Source: JBBQED01 sp038320345 (GTDB lineage: Bacteria; Bacteroidota; Bacteroidia; AKYH767-A; OLB10). Taken from it: a stretch of DNA of 64,000 nt. The stretch covers positions 1-64,000 of the forward strand of contig JBBQED010000002.1 in NCBI GenBank assembly GCA_038320345.1, given 5' to 3'. The notes under the pieces were generated by a model that did no database searches, had not been told where the DNA came from, and saw only the letters and a program-made list of their open reading frames with translations. Below, in pieces: positions 1-9,041 of this stretch (its first letter is position 1; every line of letters starts with the position of its first letter). A program made the position numbers and the translations under genes.

Positions 1-505
1 ATAATACGGGTAACATTTCCCAATATCCTAGAAATTGCTCTTTCAAGGGGCTGAGTTCATCCTTAGAAAAATTACTCCAGAATTCCTGAAAATGTGCAGC
101 TTCTTCACTGCCGGGTTCAAAGGTTGCTTCCAGTATTTTAATATCTGTAATCCGCTGAAATAATTGATCTGCATTGACCATCTGTCGATCGATTTCATTG
201 AAATCATCGAGTACTTGTTCGCCCCAATTTAGAAAGGTGTCAATTTTTATTTGATCAAAATTCTTCCTGTAAACTTGAAACAGTTCAAGTAAGAGTGTTT
301 GATCATCTGGAATAGCAACCGGACTAAGTTCATCGAGCAATTCTTTGATAGGAAGTATGGTAGGTAACCATGAAATCTTATTTAACTGCAATGCATATTG
401 ATCACGAAAAACCGTGCAAGCTCTTCGAGTTGGGAAAATTACCAATGTCCGCTGAGCCGGAAAATCAATTAATGCTGAAACAACTTTGTCTAGGAAGGAT
501 TGCAA
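1..505 (-). CDS. AddB-like PD-(D/E)XK nuclease family protein, N-terminal part
   Basis: This open frame runs off the left edge, so only about 168 N-terminal residues are visible. They include the segment LVIFPTRRACTVF and later WGEQVLDDFNEID. This resembles the N-terminus of the large Bacteroidota proteins that join an inactivated UvrD/AddB-type helicase region to a C-terminal PD-(D/E)XK nuclease, thought to act in double-strand-break processing. The nuclease domain lies outside the window. No ATG is available between the upstream in-frame stop and residue 100, so I chose TTG at 503-505, after which the sequence reads MQSFLDKVV. It follows ppa by about 30 bases and probably belongs to the same transcript. 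The family assignment rests on recognition of the N-terminus only. Confidence 0.6.
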   Translation of the reverse strand, partial: MQSFLDKVVSALIDFPAQRTLVIFPTRRACTVFRDQYALQLNKISWLPTILPIKELLDELSPVAIPDDQTLLLELFQVYRKNFDQIKIDTFLNWGEQVLDDFNEIDRQMVNADQLFQRITDIKILEATFEPGSEEAAHFQEFWSNFSKDELSPLKEQFLGYWEMLPVL

Positions 506-534
506 AATGGCTGGTTTTTGGCGTGGAGATTTTC

Positions 535-1095
535 TTATTTTATTTCAGGAACTCCAAAAGTTGTTGTATATAATTCAATTGCTTCTCGAATGATCAGAAG
601 GGCTTCTGTTCTTGAAAGAAAATCTTCTACGATTACTTTTCTATTTTCTAGTAATTTATAATCCTCGAAGAAGCGACGCATTTCAAGTGTAGTGTGAGGA
701 GGAAGCTCCGACAATTCATTGATGTAGTTATAGCCGATATCGTTTTTGGCAACGGCTATAATTTTATCATCAGTTTCTCCTTCATCAATCATTCGCATCA
801 CCCCGATAACTTTAGCTTCAACTAAGCAAAGTTGTGGTAGTTCTACTGAGGTAAATATGAGAATATCTAATGGGTCATGATCGCCGCAATAGGTCTGAGG
901 AATAAAACCATAATTGGCGGGATATTGCACCGAGGAAAATAATACTCTGTCTAATTTTATTAATCCACTGATTTTGTCAATTTCAAATTTTCCTTTACTA
1001 CCTTTTGGGATTTCGATAATTGCATTTACAAAGTCTGGTGATTCTTCACCTGGTGAAATGTTATGCCAAGGATGAAAATGAAGGGGTCTATTCAT
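535..1095 (-). CDS. ppa: Inorganic pyrophosphatase (soluble, family I)
   Basis: The enzyme hydrolyses pyrophosphate to phosphate in the cytoplasm, pulling biosynthetic reactions forward. The 186-residue protein has the family I signature: YPANYGFIPQTYCGDHDPLD holds the acidic Mg2+ ligands, and an EIPKGSKGKFE segment near residue 29 supplies the substrate-binding lysines. The length matches the usual 175-200 residues. Its ATG overlaps the TGA of the upstream acetyltransferase (ATGA), which indicates translational coupling in an operon that continues into the nuclease gene on the left. Confidence 0.95.
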   Translation of the reverse strand: MNRPLHFHPWHNISPGEESPDFVNAIIEIPKGSKGKFEIDKISGLIKLDRVLFSSVQYPANYGFIPQTYCGDHDPLDILIFTSVELPQLCLVEAKVIGVMRMIDEGETDDKIIAVAKNDIGYNYINELSELPPHTTLEMRRFFEDYKLLENRKVIVEDFLSRTEALLIIREAIELYTTTFGVPEIK

Positions 1096-1649
1096 GAAAA
1101 GAGTTTATTGGATTTTAATTTTTGTAAGCGTTCGTTATGGATCAAGACATAAGTTAATTCATCGAATATTTTACCATTTTTTTGAAGCACATCTTTTTGT
1201 ACAGCCTCTAAAATAAATCCGTTTTTTTCAAGTACACTAATAGATCCAAGATTGTTTGGAAAAGGTTTTGAGATAATACGGTAAACGGGGAATCTACTGA
1301 ACACATATACTATCATTTGCTTTACCACAAGAGTCATAATTCCTTTTTTTTGAAAAGGGGGAGAGAGCCAGTATCCTAATTCAGCATTGTTCCTATAAAT
1401 ATCATCCATCAGTGTGATTCCGATGGCTCCAGATACCTTTTCATGAACAACTATCGAGAGCACATTTCGAGGCTCGAAAGTGAGAGTGGCTTCAATAAAT
1501 TGAATTGCATCCCTTTTGAGGTAGGGATAGGGGAATTTATCCCGTAGGTAATCCGCTACTTCTCTATAATTAGCCGCTATGGCAAGATCATCAGCGTCGC
1601 TTTCATGAAACGGTCGCAGATAAATCTGGTCGCTAATATCGATTCTCAT
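1092..1649 (-). CDS. GNAT-family N-acetyltransferase (RimJ/RimL-like)
   Basis: A 185-residue acetyltransferase that would move an acetyl group from acetyl-CoA to an amine; the substrate cannot be told from sequence. Visible features are the N-terminal IYLRPFHESDADDL strand-helix, the acetyl-CoA loop region LGYWLSPPFQKKGIMT around residue 92, and the C-terminal NLGSISVLEKNGF motif typical of RimJ/RimL-type N-acetyltransferases. It is the first gene of the operon with ppa. Oddly, its ATG lies in the distal arm of a perfect 13-bp inverted repeat (1648-1677), which could limit initiation or act as an operator. Confidence 0.85.
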   Translation of the reverse strand: MRIDISDQIYLRPFHESDADDLAIAANYREVADYLRDKFPYPYLKRDAIQFIEATLTFEPRNVLSIVVHEKVSGAIGITLMDDIYRNNAELGYWLSPPFQKKGIMTLVVKQMIVYVFSRFPVYRIISKPFPNNLGSISVLEKNGFILEAVQKDVLQKNGKIFDELTYVLIHNERLQKLKSNKLFS

Positions 1650-1677
1650 TCCTGCGAATTTACTAATTCGCAGGAAT
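1648..1677 (-). promoter_or_regulatory. 13-bp perfect inverted repeat over the GNAT start codon
   Basis: ATTCCTGCGAATT at 1648-1660 is repeated as its exact reverse complement at 1665-1677, with four bases between. On the minus-strand transcript the right arm ends in GGAAT, and the A and U of the GNAT AUG are the last two paired bases. The hairpin would hide the initiation region; alternatively the DNA palindrome could bind a dimeric regulator. Which of these applies, if either, is inference. Confidence 0.6.
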
Positions 1678-1688
1678 AAATTGCGAGC

Positions 1689-1720
1689 AAAAAAAAAGCT
1701 GCCCTCCGAAGAGGACAGCT
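1689..1720 (-). terminator. Rho-independent terminator of the first M43 protease gene
   Basis: Read on the minus strand this is a 10-bp stem (AGCTGTCCTC with GAGGGCAGCT, one G-U pair) closed by a TTCG tetraloop and followed by nine T residues. It lies 20 bases after the protease stop codon and separates that gene from the downstream GNAT operon. Confidence 0.93.
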
Positions 1721-1739
1721 TTCCTAGCTATTAAAATAA

Positions 1740-3935
1740 TTAGTGTTTCACAATGAATTTCTTCACGACTACCTGATCATTTTGTTGCATTTTCAGGAAG
1801 TAAATTCCACTGTTCAGATTGTTCATATCGAGACTAGTCTGATTAAATCCTTCTTCTGAATTTAGTTGCTCATTCAGGATAGATTTACCCAGCATATCAA
1901 GTACAGAAATATTGACTGTGGCAGTGTTATCAATGAAGTAATTTACATTCAGCATATTACTTGCTGGATTAGGGAAAAGATTTACTTCTTCAAAACCAAT
2001 TGTTTTTTCGAGGTTGATGTTTCCTTCAATATTCTCATCAGACGATAGTCGGTAAGGTGTAGCACCTGCATTGATCCTAAGTCGGTAACAAGTCGTACTA
2101 TTTGCACCAGAATAACCATAAACCTGCACATAATATGAAGCTGCAGTACTGGTATTTCTCGTGATCGATTCAGCAGAAGTTCCACCCAATTGTGAAATGG
2201 CTAATTGAGATCCTGAAGAATTATAAAGCTTAAGATCATAATCCGCAGCAAGTAAATCCAATACTACTTTAATGTTGGTGGATCCTGCAACCGTTGAAAA
2301 TTTGAACCAGTCTTTATCAGTAGTTGAACTGATTAATCCTGTAATATTAGTATTAACTGCAATCGTTTTACCAGCATTTTTAGAATTGTTAGGTTCGTAA
2401 ACATCCGTACATCCTGCTGATGCAGTGGTAAATGTTCCAGAAGCTGAGAAAACCCCAGAACCACCTGTACAAACCGCCTGAACCTGAAACTCATAATTTG
2501 AAGATGCAGCTAAAGCAGCAACTGCTTTAGAAGTTGTAGCACTGGTTGTACTAGTCCAGGTTGCAGATCCAACAATTCGGTATTGAACATTATAAGAGGA
2601 GGCTCCTGAAACTGCTGCCCAATTTAATGTTGCACCACTGGTGGTAACTGAAGACGCACTGAGACCTGCTGGTGTTCCGCAAGATGTAGCTGATAAGGTT
2701 GTGAAATTTGATGCTGCTGAATATGCACTAGTTGAACTTGCACAAACTGTTTGAACCTGATAATTATAAATGGTGTTTGCCACTAATCCTGTCAATGATT
2801 TACTGGTAGTAGCATTACTGACAGTGGTCCAAGTTGCATTTCCATTTACACGATATTGTAAATTATAACTTACAGCTCCTGAAGCAGCGCCCCAAGATAC
2901 GGTAGCAGTTGAAGTTGTGATTCCAGATGAAGCTAAACCTGTAGGTGCAGTACATGCTCCGCCTGAAGGTGGCGTACATCCTAATGAAGTAAGTAAACTC
3001 GCTCGGGAAGTATTAATGGCGGCATTCATGCGTGAGGATTGTCCAGTAGTAAACATAAACATACAAGCATCATCTGTATAGTCCATGTAATTCATGAACA
3101 TATCTCCATTAGGACCATTACTGCATGTTACGTGTGGAAATGAAGGGCAGCCAAAATTGGAAGTTTGAGAAGTAGGTGTATCATTTACCAGATCACTACC
3201 GCAATTAGCATCTCCCCAAATATGTCGGAGGTTTAACCAATGCCCAACTTCATGAGTTGCTGTTCGTCCTTTGTTATAAGGAGCATTTACCGTTCCTACG
3301 CGACCAAAAGCGCTAAAAAGAATTACAACACCATCCGTAGATGCTGTTCCACCTGGGAATTGTGCATATCCTAATAATCCACCACTTAAATTACCAGACC
3401 ATAAATTCAAATATTGAGTTGAATTCCAAGCATCGGCTCCACCATTTACCGCACGCTTAATATTATCATTCGAACTGAATGAAGCAGATGTTGTAGAAAC
3501 GCGGTGAATACCGTTTGTTGCTAAACCATTCGGGTCTCTTTGAGCCAAGCAAAATTGAATTTGACAGTCAGCAGTTAATCCACTGAAAACACCGGGTGTA
3601 AGATTTACATCCGCATTCAATTTACGAAAATCTTCATTCAACACATCAATTTGAGATTGCACTTGTGCATCAGAAATGTTCTGTGCTGCAGTATTGTAAA
3701 CTACGTGAACAACCACAGGAATTGTAATGACAGTAGCACCTTTATTTGCTGATGGATTGGATACCCATTGTTCTGTTGCTCTTTCTATTCGATCCATCCG
3801 GTTTTGTAAGTCCGGATCGTTTTTTATTTGTTCGGAGAGATGATGCATCGTTCCACAGTTTCGAGCCGACTGGGCCCAACTGCCTGCCGTAATTCCGGCC
3901 ACGAGTGCCAATGCAATTAAGTAGCTTTTTTTCAT
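1740..3935 (-). CDS. Secreted M43 metalloprotease with two Fn3 domains and T9SS sorting domain (paralogue A)
   Basis: A 731-residue secreted zinc endopeptidase of the pappalysin/cytophagalysin family (M43). A signal peptide (MKKSYLIALALVAGITAGSWAQ) is followed by a propeptide-like stretch, a catalytic domain at roughly 70-320 with HEVGHWLNLRH at 228-238 and the Met-turn MNYMDY at 281-286, two fibronectin type III domains (about 328-505), a bacterial pre-peptidase C-terminal (PPC) domain (about 510-625), and a T9SS type A sorting domain from NLFPNPASN to the end. It should be exported by Sec, then carried across the outer membrane by T9SS and anchored or released. In the metzincin motif HExxHxxGxxH the usual Gly is Asn here. 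Two paralogues lie 3-5 kb away on the other strand. Confidence 0.92.
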   Translation of the reverse strand: MKKSYLIALALVAGITAGSWAQSARNCGTMHHLSEQIKNDPDLQNRMDRIERATEQWVSNPSANKGATVITIPVVVHVVYNTAAQNISDAQVQSQIDVLNEDFRKLNADVNLTPGVFSGLTADCQIQFCLAQRDPNGLATNGIHRVSTTSASFSSNDNIKRAVNGGADAWNSTQYLNLWSGNLSGGLLGYAQFPGGTASTDGVVILFSAFGRVGTVNAPYNKGRTATHEVGHWLNLRHIWGDANCGSDLVNDTPTSQTSNFGCPSFPHVTCSNGPNGDMFMNYMDYTDDACMFMFTTGQSSRMNAAINTSRASLLTSLGCTPPSGGACTAPTGLASSGITTSTATVSWGAASGAVSYNLQYRVNGNATWTTVSNATTSKSLTGLVANTIYNYQVQTVCASSTSAYSAASNFTTLSATSCGTPAGLSASSVTTSGATLNWAAVSGASSYNVQYRIVGSATWTSTTSATTSKAVAALAASSNYEFQVQAVCTGGSGVFSASGTFTTASAGCTDVYEPNNSKNAGKTIAVNTNITGLISSTTDKDWFKFSTVAGSTNIKVVLDLLAADYDLKLYNSSGSQLAISQLGGTSAESITRNTSTAASYYVQVYGYSGANSTTCYRLRINAGATPYRLSSDENIEGNINLEKTIGFEEVNLFPNPASNMLNVNYFIDNTATVNISVLDMLGKSILNEQLNSEEGFNQTSLDMNNLNSGIYFLKMQQNDQVVVKKFIVKH

Positions 3936-3992
3936 TAGATCTGTATTTAATTAGTTGCTTGATGCAAGTTGAGGATAATATATTTAATAGAT

Positions 3993-4022
3993 AAAAAATC
4001 AGGTAACTCTCGTTAGCCTGAT
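3993..4022 (-). terminator. Probable terminator downstream of the response regulator
   Basis: On the minus strand ATCAGG pairs with CCTGAT, and an inner TAAC/GTTA stem closes on a GAGA loop after a one-base bulge; a run of six T follows. It lies about 210 bases after the response regulator gene and just before the M43 protease gene. The rest of 3936-4229 shows no gene. Confidence 0.6.
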
Positions 4023-4229
4023 AAATCCGGGTCTTTGATACTACCAAATATAATGAAGTTGATTATACTAATCAATAGGCCAAATAAGAATAAGTCGGAA
4101 AATTATGAACTATCGATGGTTCAAAGTTGGAAATAATCATTAAACCTTGCAGGGTCCGTAGAAAAACACAATAATTTCGTGGTGCATTATGCAAAAATCA
4201 CAAATTGATAGTGGATAGGAATCCTGAAT

Positions 4230-4931
4230 TTAATCTGTGAATTTATACCCCACTCCTCTAACGGAATGAAAATGCCTAGGGTTAGAAGGATCCTTTTCGA
4301 AATACTTCCGGAATGTCACAATAAAATTATCGATCGTGCGGGTGGAAGGGTAGATATCGTAACCCCATACCGTTTCAAGGATATGCTCTCTGGAAACTAC
4401 TTCATTCTTTCTTTCGAGTAAGAGTTTTAATAGGGCATTTTCCTTCTTAGTAAGGTTGATTTTTTCACCTTCAGGAGTAGCAACATTCATTTCTGAGAAA
4501 TTAATCTGAAAGCCATCAAATCCATAATTATTGACGGATACTACTCTGTTTTCTGCTCCACGTTGACTCCTTTTCAGTAGACTTTGTACCCGAAGTAATA
4601 ATTCTTCTAGGTTGAAAGGCTTAGTGAGGTAATCATCAGCTCCCATTTTCAGCCCAGTAATACGGTCGCTAGAGGAATGTTTTGCGGTTAGAAATAGAAT
4701 TGGAACCTGATCATTATCGAGACGTATAGCTTCACAAACCGTAAAACCATCCATTTCCGGTAACATAACATCTAAAATCACTAAGTCGAAACGCTCTTGC
4801 TTAAAAGCTTTAAGTGCCTTCTTTCCATCACCTACTGCTTGAACTTTAAAGCCTTCAAGTTCAAGATTCAACTTGATTGTATCGGCAAGACTATCTTCGT
4901 CTTCAACCAAAAGTATTCGGATATTGCTCAT
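4230..4931 (-). CDS. OmpR/PhoB-type response regulator (orphan)
   Basis: A 233-residue two-component transcription factor. The receiver domain (1-120) has the acidic pair E10/D11, the phospho-acceptor D54 in VILDVMLPEMDG, T82 in FLTAKH and K104 in YLTKPF. The winged-helix DNA-binding domain (about 132-230) ends in the typical TIDNFIVTFRKYFE and HFHSVRGVGYKF segments. No histidine kinase gene lies nearby, so its partner is elsewhere. An exact TAnnTTTG element lies 18 bases upstream of the start. It is close to the M43 protease gene, but regulation of that gene is only a possibility. Confidence 0.93.
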   Translation of the reverse strand: MSNIRILLVEDEDSLADTIKLNLELEGFKVQAVGDGKKALKAFKQERFDLVILDVMLPEMDGFTVCEAIRLDNDQVPILFLTAKHSSSDRITGLKMGADDYLTKPFNLEELLLRVQSLLKRSQRGAENRVVSVNNYGFDGFQINFSEMNVATPEGEKINLTKKENALLKLLLERKNEVVSREHILETVWGYDIYPSTRTIDNFIVTFRKYFEKDPSNPRHFHSVRGVGYKFTD

Positions 4932-4949
4932 AACAGTGATTTAGTTTTA

Positions 4950-4957
4950 CAAATTTA
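4950..4957 (-). promoter_or_regulatory. Bacteroidota -7 element (TAAATTTG) of the response regulator
   Basis: Exact match to the TAnnTTTG consensus, 18 bases before the ATG on the minus strand. No TTG was found at the expected -33 spacing. Confidence 0.5.
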
Positions 4958-5030
4958 GTATTCTTGCTGTGCAGTTACTAACGTTAGAGGACAACCTCTG
5001 ATAGGGATTTATGATGAATTTTACATTACA

Positions 5031-6599
5031 ATGATAAGAAAGAAGCGTAGTCTTGGCTGGCCCTTTATAACATGGTCATTGCTCGCTGCTTTGTTTTTTA
5101 TCTTTTTGAATGGATATACCTTTAATTCAGGTGATCAAGAGGAACATCTTCCTTATTTATATCGGCTTATCAACCCGTCTTTATATTCTTTAGATTATTT
5201 AGTTCCATATCAAACTTCTCATTTTACCGTTAGATTTTATTTCGTTTGGATGCTTTTCGGATTATCAAAAATATTTCCGGTTGAATGGATTGTATTCGTG
5301 CTTCATCTGATTTCTTTAGCTGTGGTTAGTTGGGGAGTTGGTGTACTTACGGTTACTGTAACCGGTAGAAAAGAATCTTTCCTTTTAGCTGCATTCTCCG
5401 TATTGCTGGTGTTGAATAACGTAACAGTAGGGGGAAACTCCATTATGGATGTACAGCTAACATGTAGCAGTTTAGCAACGGCATTATGCGTGATCTCAAT
5501 TTATTTAGTATTTCAAAAAAATATTATATCAGCTGCCATAATTGCAGGAATTGCAGCTTTATTCCAAGTGTTGATTGGAGTACATGTGATTCTTTTGATT
5601 TCGGTTATTTCATTTTTAAATGCAGATCACGATAAATTGAAAGATGGTTTATATGTCTTTTTCACAGGGATTCTTTGTGCCTCTCCAATGCTGATCCCTA
5701 TTCTTTTATCACAGTCAAAACCAATTGATGGAGATGCTCAACTTTACTATTCAGTTCTTTATAATTATCGCAATCCACATCACTATCTTCCTTCCCATTT
5801 TCCAATTTCCGATTATATTAAAACTGGATTTTTATGGTTGATTGCTTTAATCTGTTGCACCCTAGATAAATCAAAGTTTAATAAAATTTATATATACTTA
5901 ATTGGAATTGTTATTTTGGGAGGTGTCATGTATACCATCCTCATGACAAACGAAAATTTTATGGGTATCGGTAAACTTCAATGGTTCAAAACAACTATCT
6001 GGATTACGTTGCTGAGTGTAATACCTATTGTAGGCTTTTTGATGGGCTTTGCACCCGTACGTAATTTTGCTCAAAAAATTAATCGAATAAGTATTCCTGT
6101 TAGGGGTACTGGAATTCTTTTCTTGCTAATCGTTGTGGTAAACACTGGCTGGATTCCATTAGAAAAGCTGAATAAACGATATCAGGTTGGCTTTTATAAA
6201 AAAGACGATAAAATGTTGATGCACGAATGGATCGCTGCCAATACTCCTCTCGATGCAGTCATATTGGCTGAACCCGATGATGACGGTTTTCTATGTCAAG
6301 CGAAAAGAAGTACTCCCGTTGCTTATAAGGGAATCGTTCATGAGCCGGCTTTTTTAATTCCTTGGTACAATAAAATGGTGGATGTCTATGGTGTAGGCAT
6401 AAATCAAATTGGGAGGAATCCAGACGTTGTGTCTTCAGCGGTAATCTTGTATCCTCAAAGAACAGATTCGATGATAATATCTTCTATTACAATTGATTAT
6501 AGGATCTGGAATTTGGCAAAAACTTCATCCTCTGTGTTAGTAGGGAAGAAAGTCATTCACCAAGAAGGAAGTTATATCCTCACGTTATTTGAAAAATAA
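5031..6599 (+). CDS. Polytopic inner-membrane protein of unknown function
   Basis: A 522-residue protein with about ten hydrophobic segments, the first at residues 12-30, and a soluble C-terminal part from about residue 395 (HEWIAANTPLDAVILAEPDDDGF). The acidic first periplasmic loop NSGDQEEHLPYLYRL and the architecture resemble membrane glycosyltransferases of the GT-C fold, but no decisive motif is visible and I do not assign an activity. It is transcribed away from the response regulator and precedes the second M43 gene by about 125 bases. A partial membrane protein at the right edge of the window has a broadly similar layout. Confidence 0.7.
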   Translation: MIRKKRSLGWPFITWSLLAALFFIFLNGYTFNSGDQEEHLPYLYRLINPSLYSLDYLVPYQTSHFTVRFYFVWMLFGLSKIFPVEWIVFVLHLISLAVVSWGVGVLTVTVTGRKESFLLAAFSVLLVLNNVTVGGNSIMDVQLTCSSLATALCVISIYLVFQKNIISAAIIAGIAALFQVLIGVHVILLISVISFLNADHDKLKDGLYVFFTGILCASPMLIPILLSQSKPIDGDAQLYYSVLYNYRNPHHYLPSHFPISDYIKTGFLWLIALICCTLDKSKFNKIYIYLIGIVILGGVMYTILMTNENFMGIGKLQWFKTTIWITLLSVIPIVGFLMGFAPVRNFAQKINRISIPVRGTGILFLLIVVVNTGWIPLEKLNKRYQVGFYKKDDKMLMHEWIAANTPLDAVILAEPDDDGFLCQAKRSTPVAYKGIVHEPAFLIPWYNKMVDVYGVGINQIGRNPDVVSSAVILYPQRTDSMIISSITIDYRIWNLAKTSSSVLVGKKVIHQEGSYILTLFEK

Positions 6600-6671
6600 T
6601 CAATGATTTATTCTTTTTTGTCATCTTTTCAACACGATGCATAAAGGTGTAATTTCAGTTTTATTTTTTCT

Positions 6672-6679
6672 TAATTTTG
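6672..6679 (+). promoter_or_regulatory. Candidate -7 element (TAATTTTG) of M43 protease B
   Basis: Exact match to TAnnTTTG, 44 bases before the chosen ATG at 6724. It would give the longest leader of the set in this window. No -33 TTG at standard spacing was found. Confidence 0.35.
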
Positions 6680-6723
6680 AACTGAACAATATCTCTATAC
6701 ATTCAATTAGAATCATCAGAAAA

Positions 6724-8886
6724 ATGAAGAAAGTCTTACTATTTATTTTGGCCGCACTGTTTTCAGCTGGCTTATCATCAGCCCAGCAACGTAAAGTTAT
6801 TGGCAACCGGAATGCTGTAAAGCAAGAAAAATTGATATCGACGCGCGTTTGCGGAACGGGAACTTTACCAGACGAATATGAAATCTGGTTTCAACAGAAA
6901 ATTGTTGAGTTTACCTCAAAACAACAAGCGAATAAGTCTTTGGGTATTGCTACGGTTTATAACTTGCCTGTAGTGGTTCACGTAATTTACAATAATGCTG
7001 CTCAGAATATTTCTACTGCGCAAATCAATTCACAAATTGCAGTTCTGAACGAAGATTATCGCCGCTTGAATGCAGATACCACGAATACGCCAGGTGTATT
7101 TCAAGGAGCTGCTGCTGATTGCGAAATCAATTTCTGTCTAGCGCAAACTGATCCTTTAGGGAACGCAACAACTGGTATTGACCGTATTAGTGCTTCAGCT
7201 GCTGGATTTACAGCACCTCCTTACCAACAAACTTATATCGATGCAACTATTAAACCTGCAACAATTTGGAATCCGAATGAATACCTCAATTTATGGGTTG
7301 TTGGTGATTTTTATACTGGAGTTAATCAGTTGTTAGGGTATGCAACATTCCCTGCTGGTTCTACATTGTCAGGTCTCACTGGAAATTATGGAACATTAAC
7401 GAGTGATGGTGTTGTATGTTGGTATCGTTCTTTTGGTCGTGTAGGAACACTAGATCCTTTCTATAATAAAGGCCGTACAGCAACGCATGAAATTGGTCAT
7501 TGGCTTGGCTTACGTCATATCTGGGGAGATGCAAATTGTGGAAACGATTATTGTACGGATACCCCAACTCAGCAAACTGCTAATGGGAACTGTCCTACTT
7601 TCCCGTCGGTAACTTGTACCAATGGTCCCAATGGAGATATGTTCATGAATTACATGGATTATCCTCCGGATGCTTGCTTGAATGTTTTTACAAATAATCA
7701 AAAAACCAGAATGCAAACTGCAATGGCGAATTCTCCATTCAGAGTTGCGTTATCTGCCTCTACAAAATGTTCCTCTCCAGTTCCAACTGCTCCAGTTGCT
7801 GGATTTACTGCCAATGCTACTTCAATTCCTGTTGGAGGAACTGTGAACTTTACCGATCTTTCGTCTAATACTCCTACATCATGGGCATGGACTTTCGCTG
7901 GAGGGTCGCCGTCAAGTTCAACAATACAAAATCCTTCTGGTATAGTTTATAGTACTGCTGGGACTTATACCGTAACACTCGTTGCAACAAACGGAATAGG
8001 GAGTGATACTGAAACGAAAACAGGATATATTAATGTAACTAGTGGCGGTGGATCTTGTGATACACTTTCTAACTTTGATTTTGCGGCTTATACTCCTAAT
8101 ATCTATACTTCAACAGTCGGTTATGTTTCGGGTCAGAACAATTATGGGGATATCTCCAAAGCTGATAAGTTTACGATTACAGGTGTGAATAAAGCTGTAA
8201 CGGGAGTGCTAATCTATTTTGGTATAGGTACAAGTTCAGGTACTGGACAAACTGCTGATGTTACAGTATGGGATGATAATGGAACAGGTGGATTGCCAAA
8301 TACTGTTCTTGGAACTCAGCCAATATCTTATGATTCGATTGTGGTTTCTGCTACAAATCTTACTCCTGTTTATGTGAGTTTTCCTTCCGGTGTTCCAGTT
8401 AGTGGTAATGTTTATGTAGGTGTTCAGTTTACATACAATGCAGGTGATACGCTCGCAATTCTAACTAGTACAGATGGCGATATTGCAGTAGGAGCAGGGA
8501 CTGCTTATGAGCAATTTAATACGCTTGATTGGCATCCATTCAGTGAAGTAAATATTTCATGGGGACTTGAACTTTGTCACGTGATTCTTCCTATTGTCTG
8601 TACCATTACAGGCATTGATCAGAATAATGAGCTAAGTAAACTTGCTGTTTATCCTAACCCAACTCGTGATATTTTAAATATTGTGATTCCAGAGCAGAAA
8701 AGTCGTGGTGATGTTAATTTCAGAATCCTGAATGTAACTGGTTCTGAAGTACTGAAAAACACTTCACAATCAACCCAAGGTGGAATGTACAAACTCGATG
8801 TTTCACATCTGAACACTGGCTTCTACTTCCTTGAAATTAGTACTTCTGAAGGTCGTAGATTAGAGAAGTTTCAGATTAATCGTTAA
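6724..8886 (+). CDS. Secreted M43 metalloprotease with PKD domain and T9SS sorting domain (paralogue B)
   Basis: A 720-residue secreted zinc protease. I start at 6724 because this gives a clean signal peptide (MKKVLLFILAALFSAGLSSAQ); an in-frame ATG 29 codons upstream adds a non-signal extension. The catalytic domain carries the canonical HEIGHWLGLRH at 255-265 and Met-turn MNYMDY near 308-313. It is followed by a PKD domain (about 356-440, with SWAWTFAGG and STAGTYTVTLVATN), a beta-rich region of unknown type (about 445-630), and a T9SS sorting domain starting at LAVYPNPTRD. It is closely related to paralogue A across the catalytic domain, but the accessory domains have been exchanged. Confidence 0.92.
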   Translation: MKKVLLFILAALFSAGLSSAQQRKVIGNRNAVKQEKLISTRVCGTGTLPDEYEIWFQQKIVEFTSKQQANKSLGIATVYNLPVVVHVIYNNAAQNISTAQINSQIAVLNEDYRRLNADTTNTPGVFQGAAADCEINFCLAQTDPLGNATTGIDRISASAAGFTAPPYQQTYIDATIKPATIWNPNEYLNLWVVGDFYTGVNQLLGYATFPAGSTLSGLTGNYGTLTSDGVVCWYRSFGRVGTLDPFYNKGRTATHEIGHWLGLRHIWGDANCGNDYCTDTPTQQTANGNCPTFPSVTCTNGPNGDMFMNYMDYPPDACLNVFTNNQKTRMQTAMANSPFRVALSASTKCSSPVPTAPVAGFTANATSIPVGGTVNFTDLSSNTPTSWAWTFAGGSPSSSTIQNPSGIVYSTAGTYTVTLVATNGIGSDTETKTGYINVTSGGGSCDTLSNFDFAAYTPNIYTSTVGYVSGQNNYGDISKADKFTITGVNKAVTGVLIYFGIGTSSGTGQTADVTVWDDNGTGGLPNTVLGTQPISYDSIVVSATNLTPVYVSFPSGVPVSGNVYVGVQFTYNAGDTLAILTSTDGDIAVGAGTAYEQFNTLDWHPFSEVNISWGLELCHVILPIVCTITGIDQNNELSKLAVYPNPTRDILNIVIPEQKSRGDVNFRILNVTGSEVLKNTSQSTQGGMYKLDVSHLNTGFYFLEISTSEGRRLEKFQINR

Positions 8887-8908
8887 TAATTCCTCTTTAA
8901 AATTTTTG

Positions 8909-8941
8909 AAAGGGCTGAACCTCAGGGTTTAGCCCTTTTTA
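8909..8941 (+). terminator. Rho-independent terminator of M43 protease B
   Basis: AAAGGGCTGAACC pairs with GGTTTAGCCCTTT (13 bp with one G-U pair) around a four-base TCAG loop, followed by T residues. It begins 22 bases after the stop codon. Confidence 0.93.
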
Positions 8942-9027
8942 TTTGCAGGGTTTTATGGGAGAAGAAGCACCGCACTGTGATTGTTTGAATTCCTGATTTT
9001 TAGCTCCATTTCATTCACCCTTCTTTG

Positions 9028-9035
9028 TAAATTTG
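9028..9035 (+). promoter_or_regulatory. -7 element (TAAATTTG) of M43 protease C
   Basis: Exact TAnnTTTG only six bases before the ATG at 9042. If it is used as a promoter the mRNA would be nearly leaderless. Confidence 0.4.
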
Positions 9036-9041
9036 CAGTAC

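Noticed and set aside
370..573. Small plus-strand reading frame
   Set aside because: It is antisense to the AddB-like nuclease N-terminus, which reads convincingly on the other strand.
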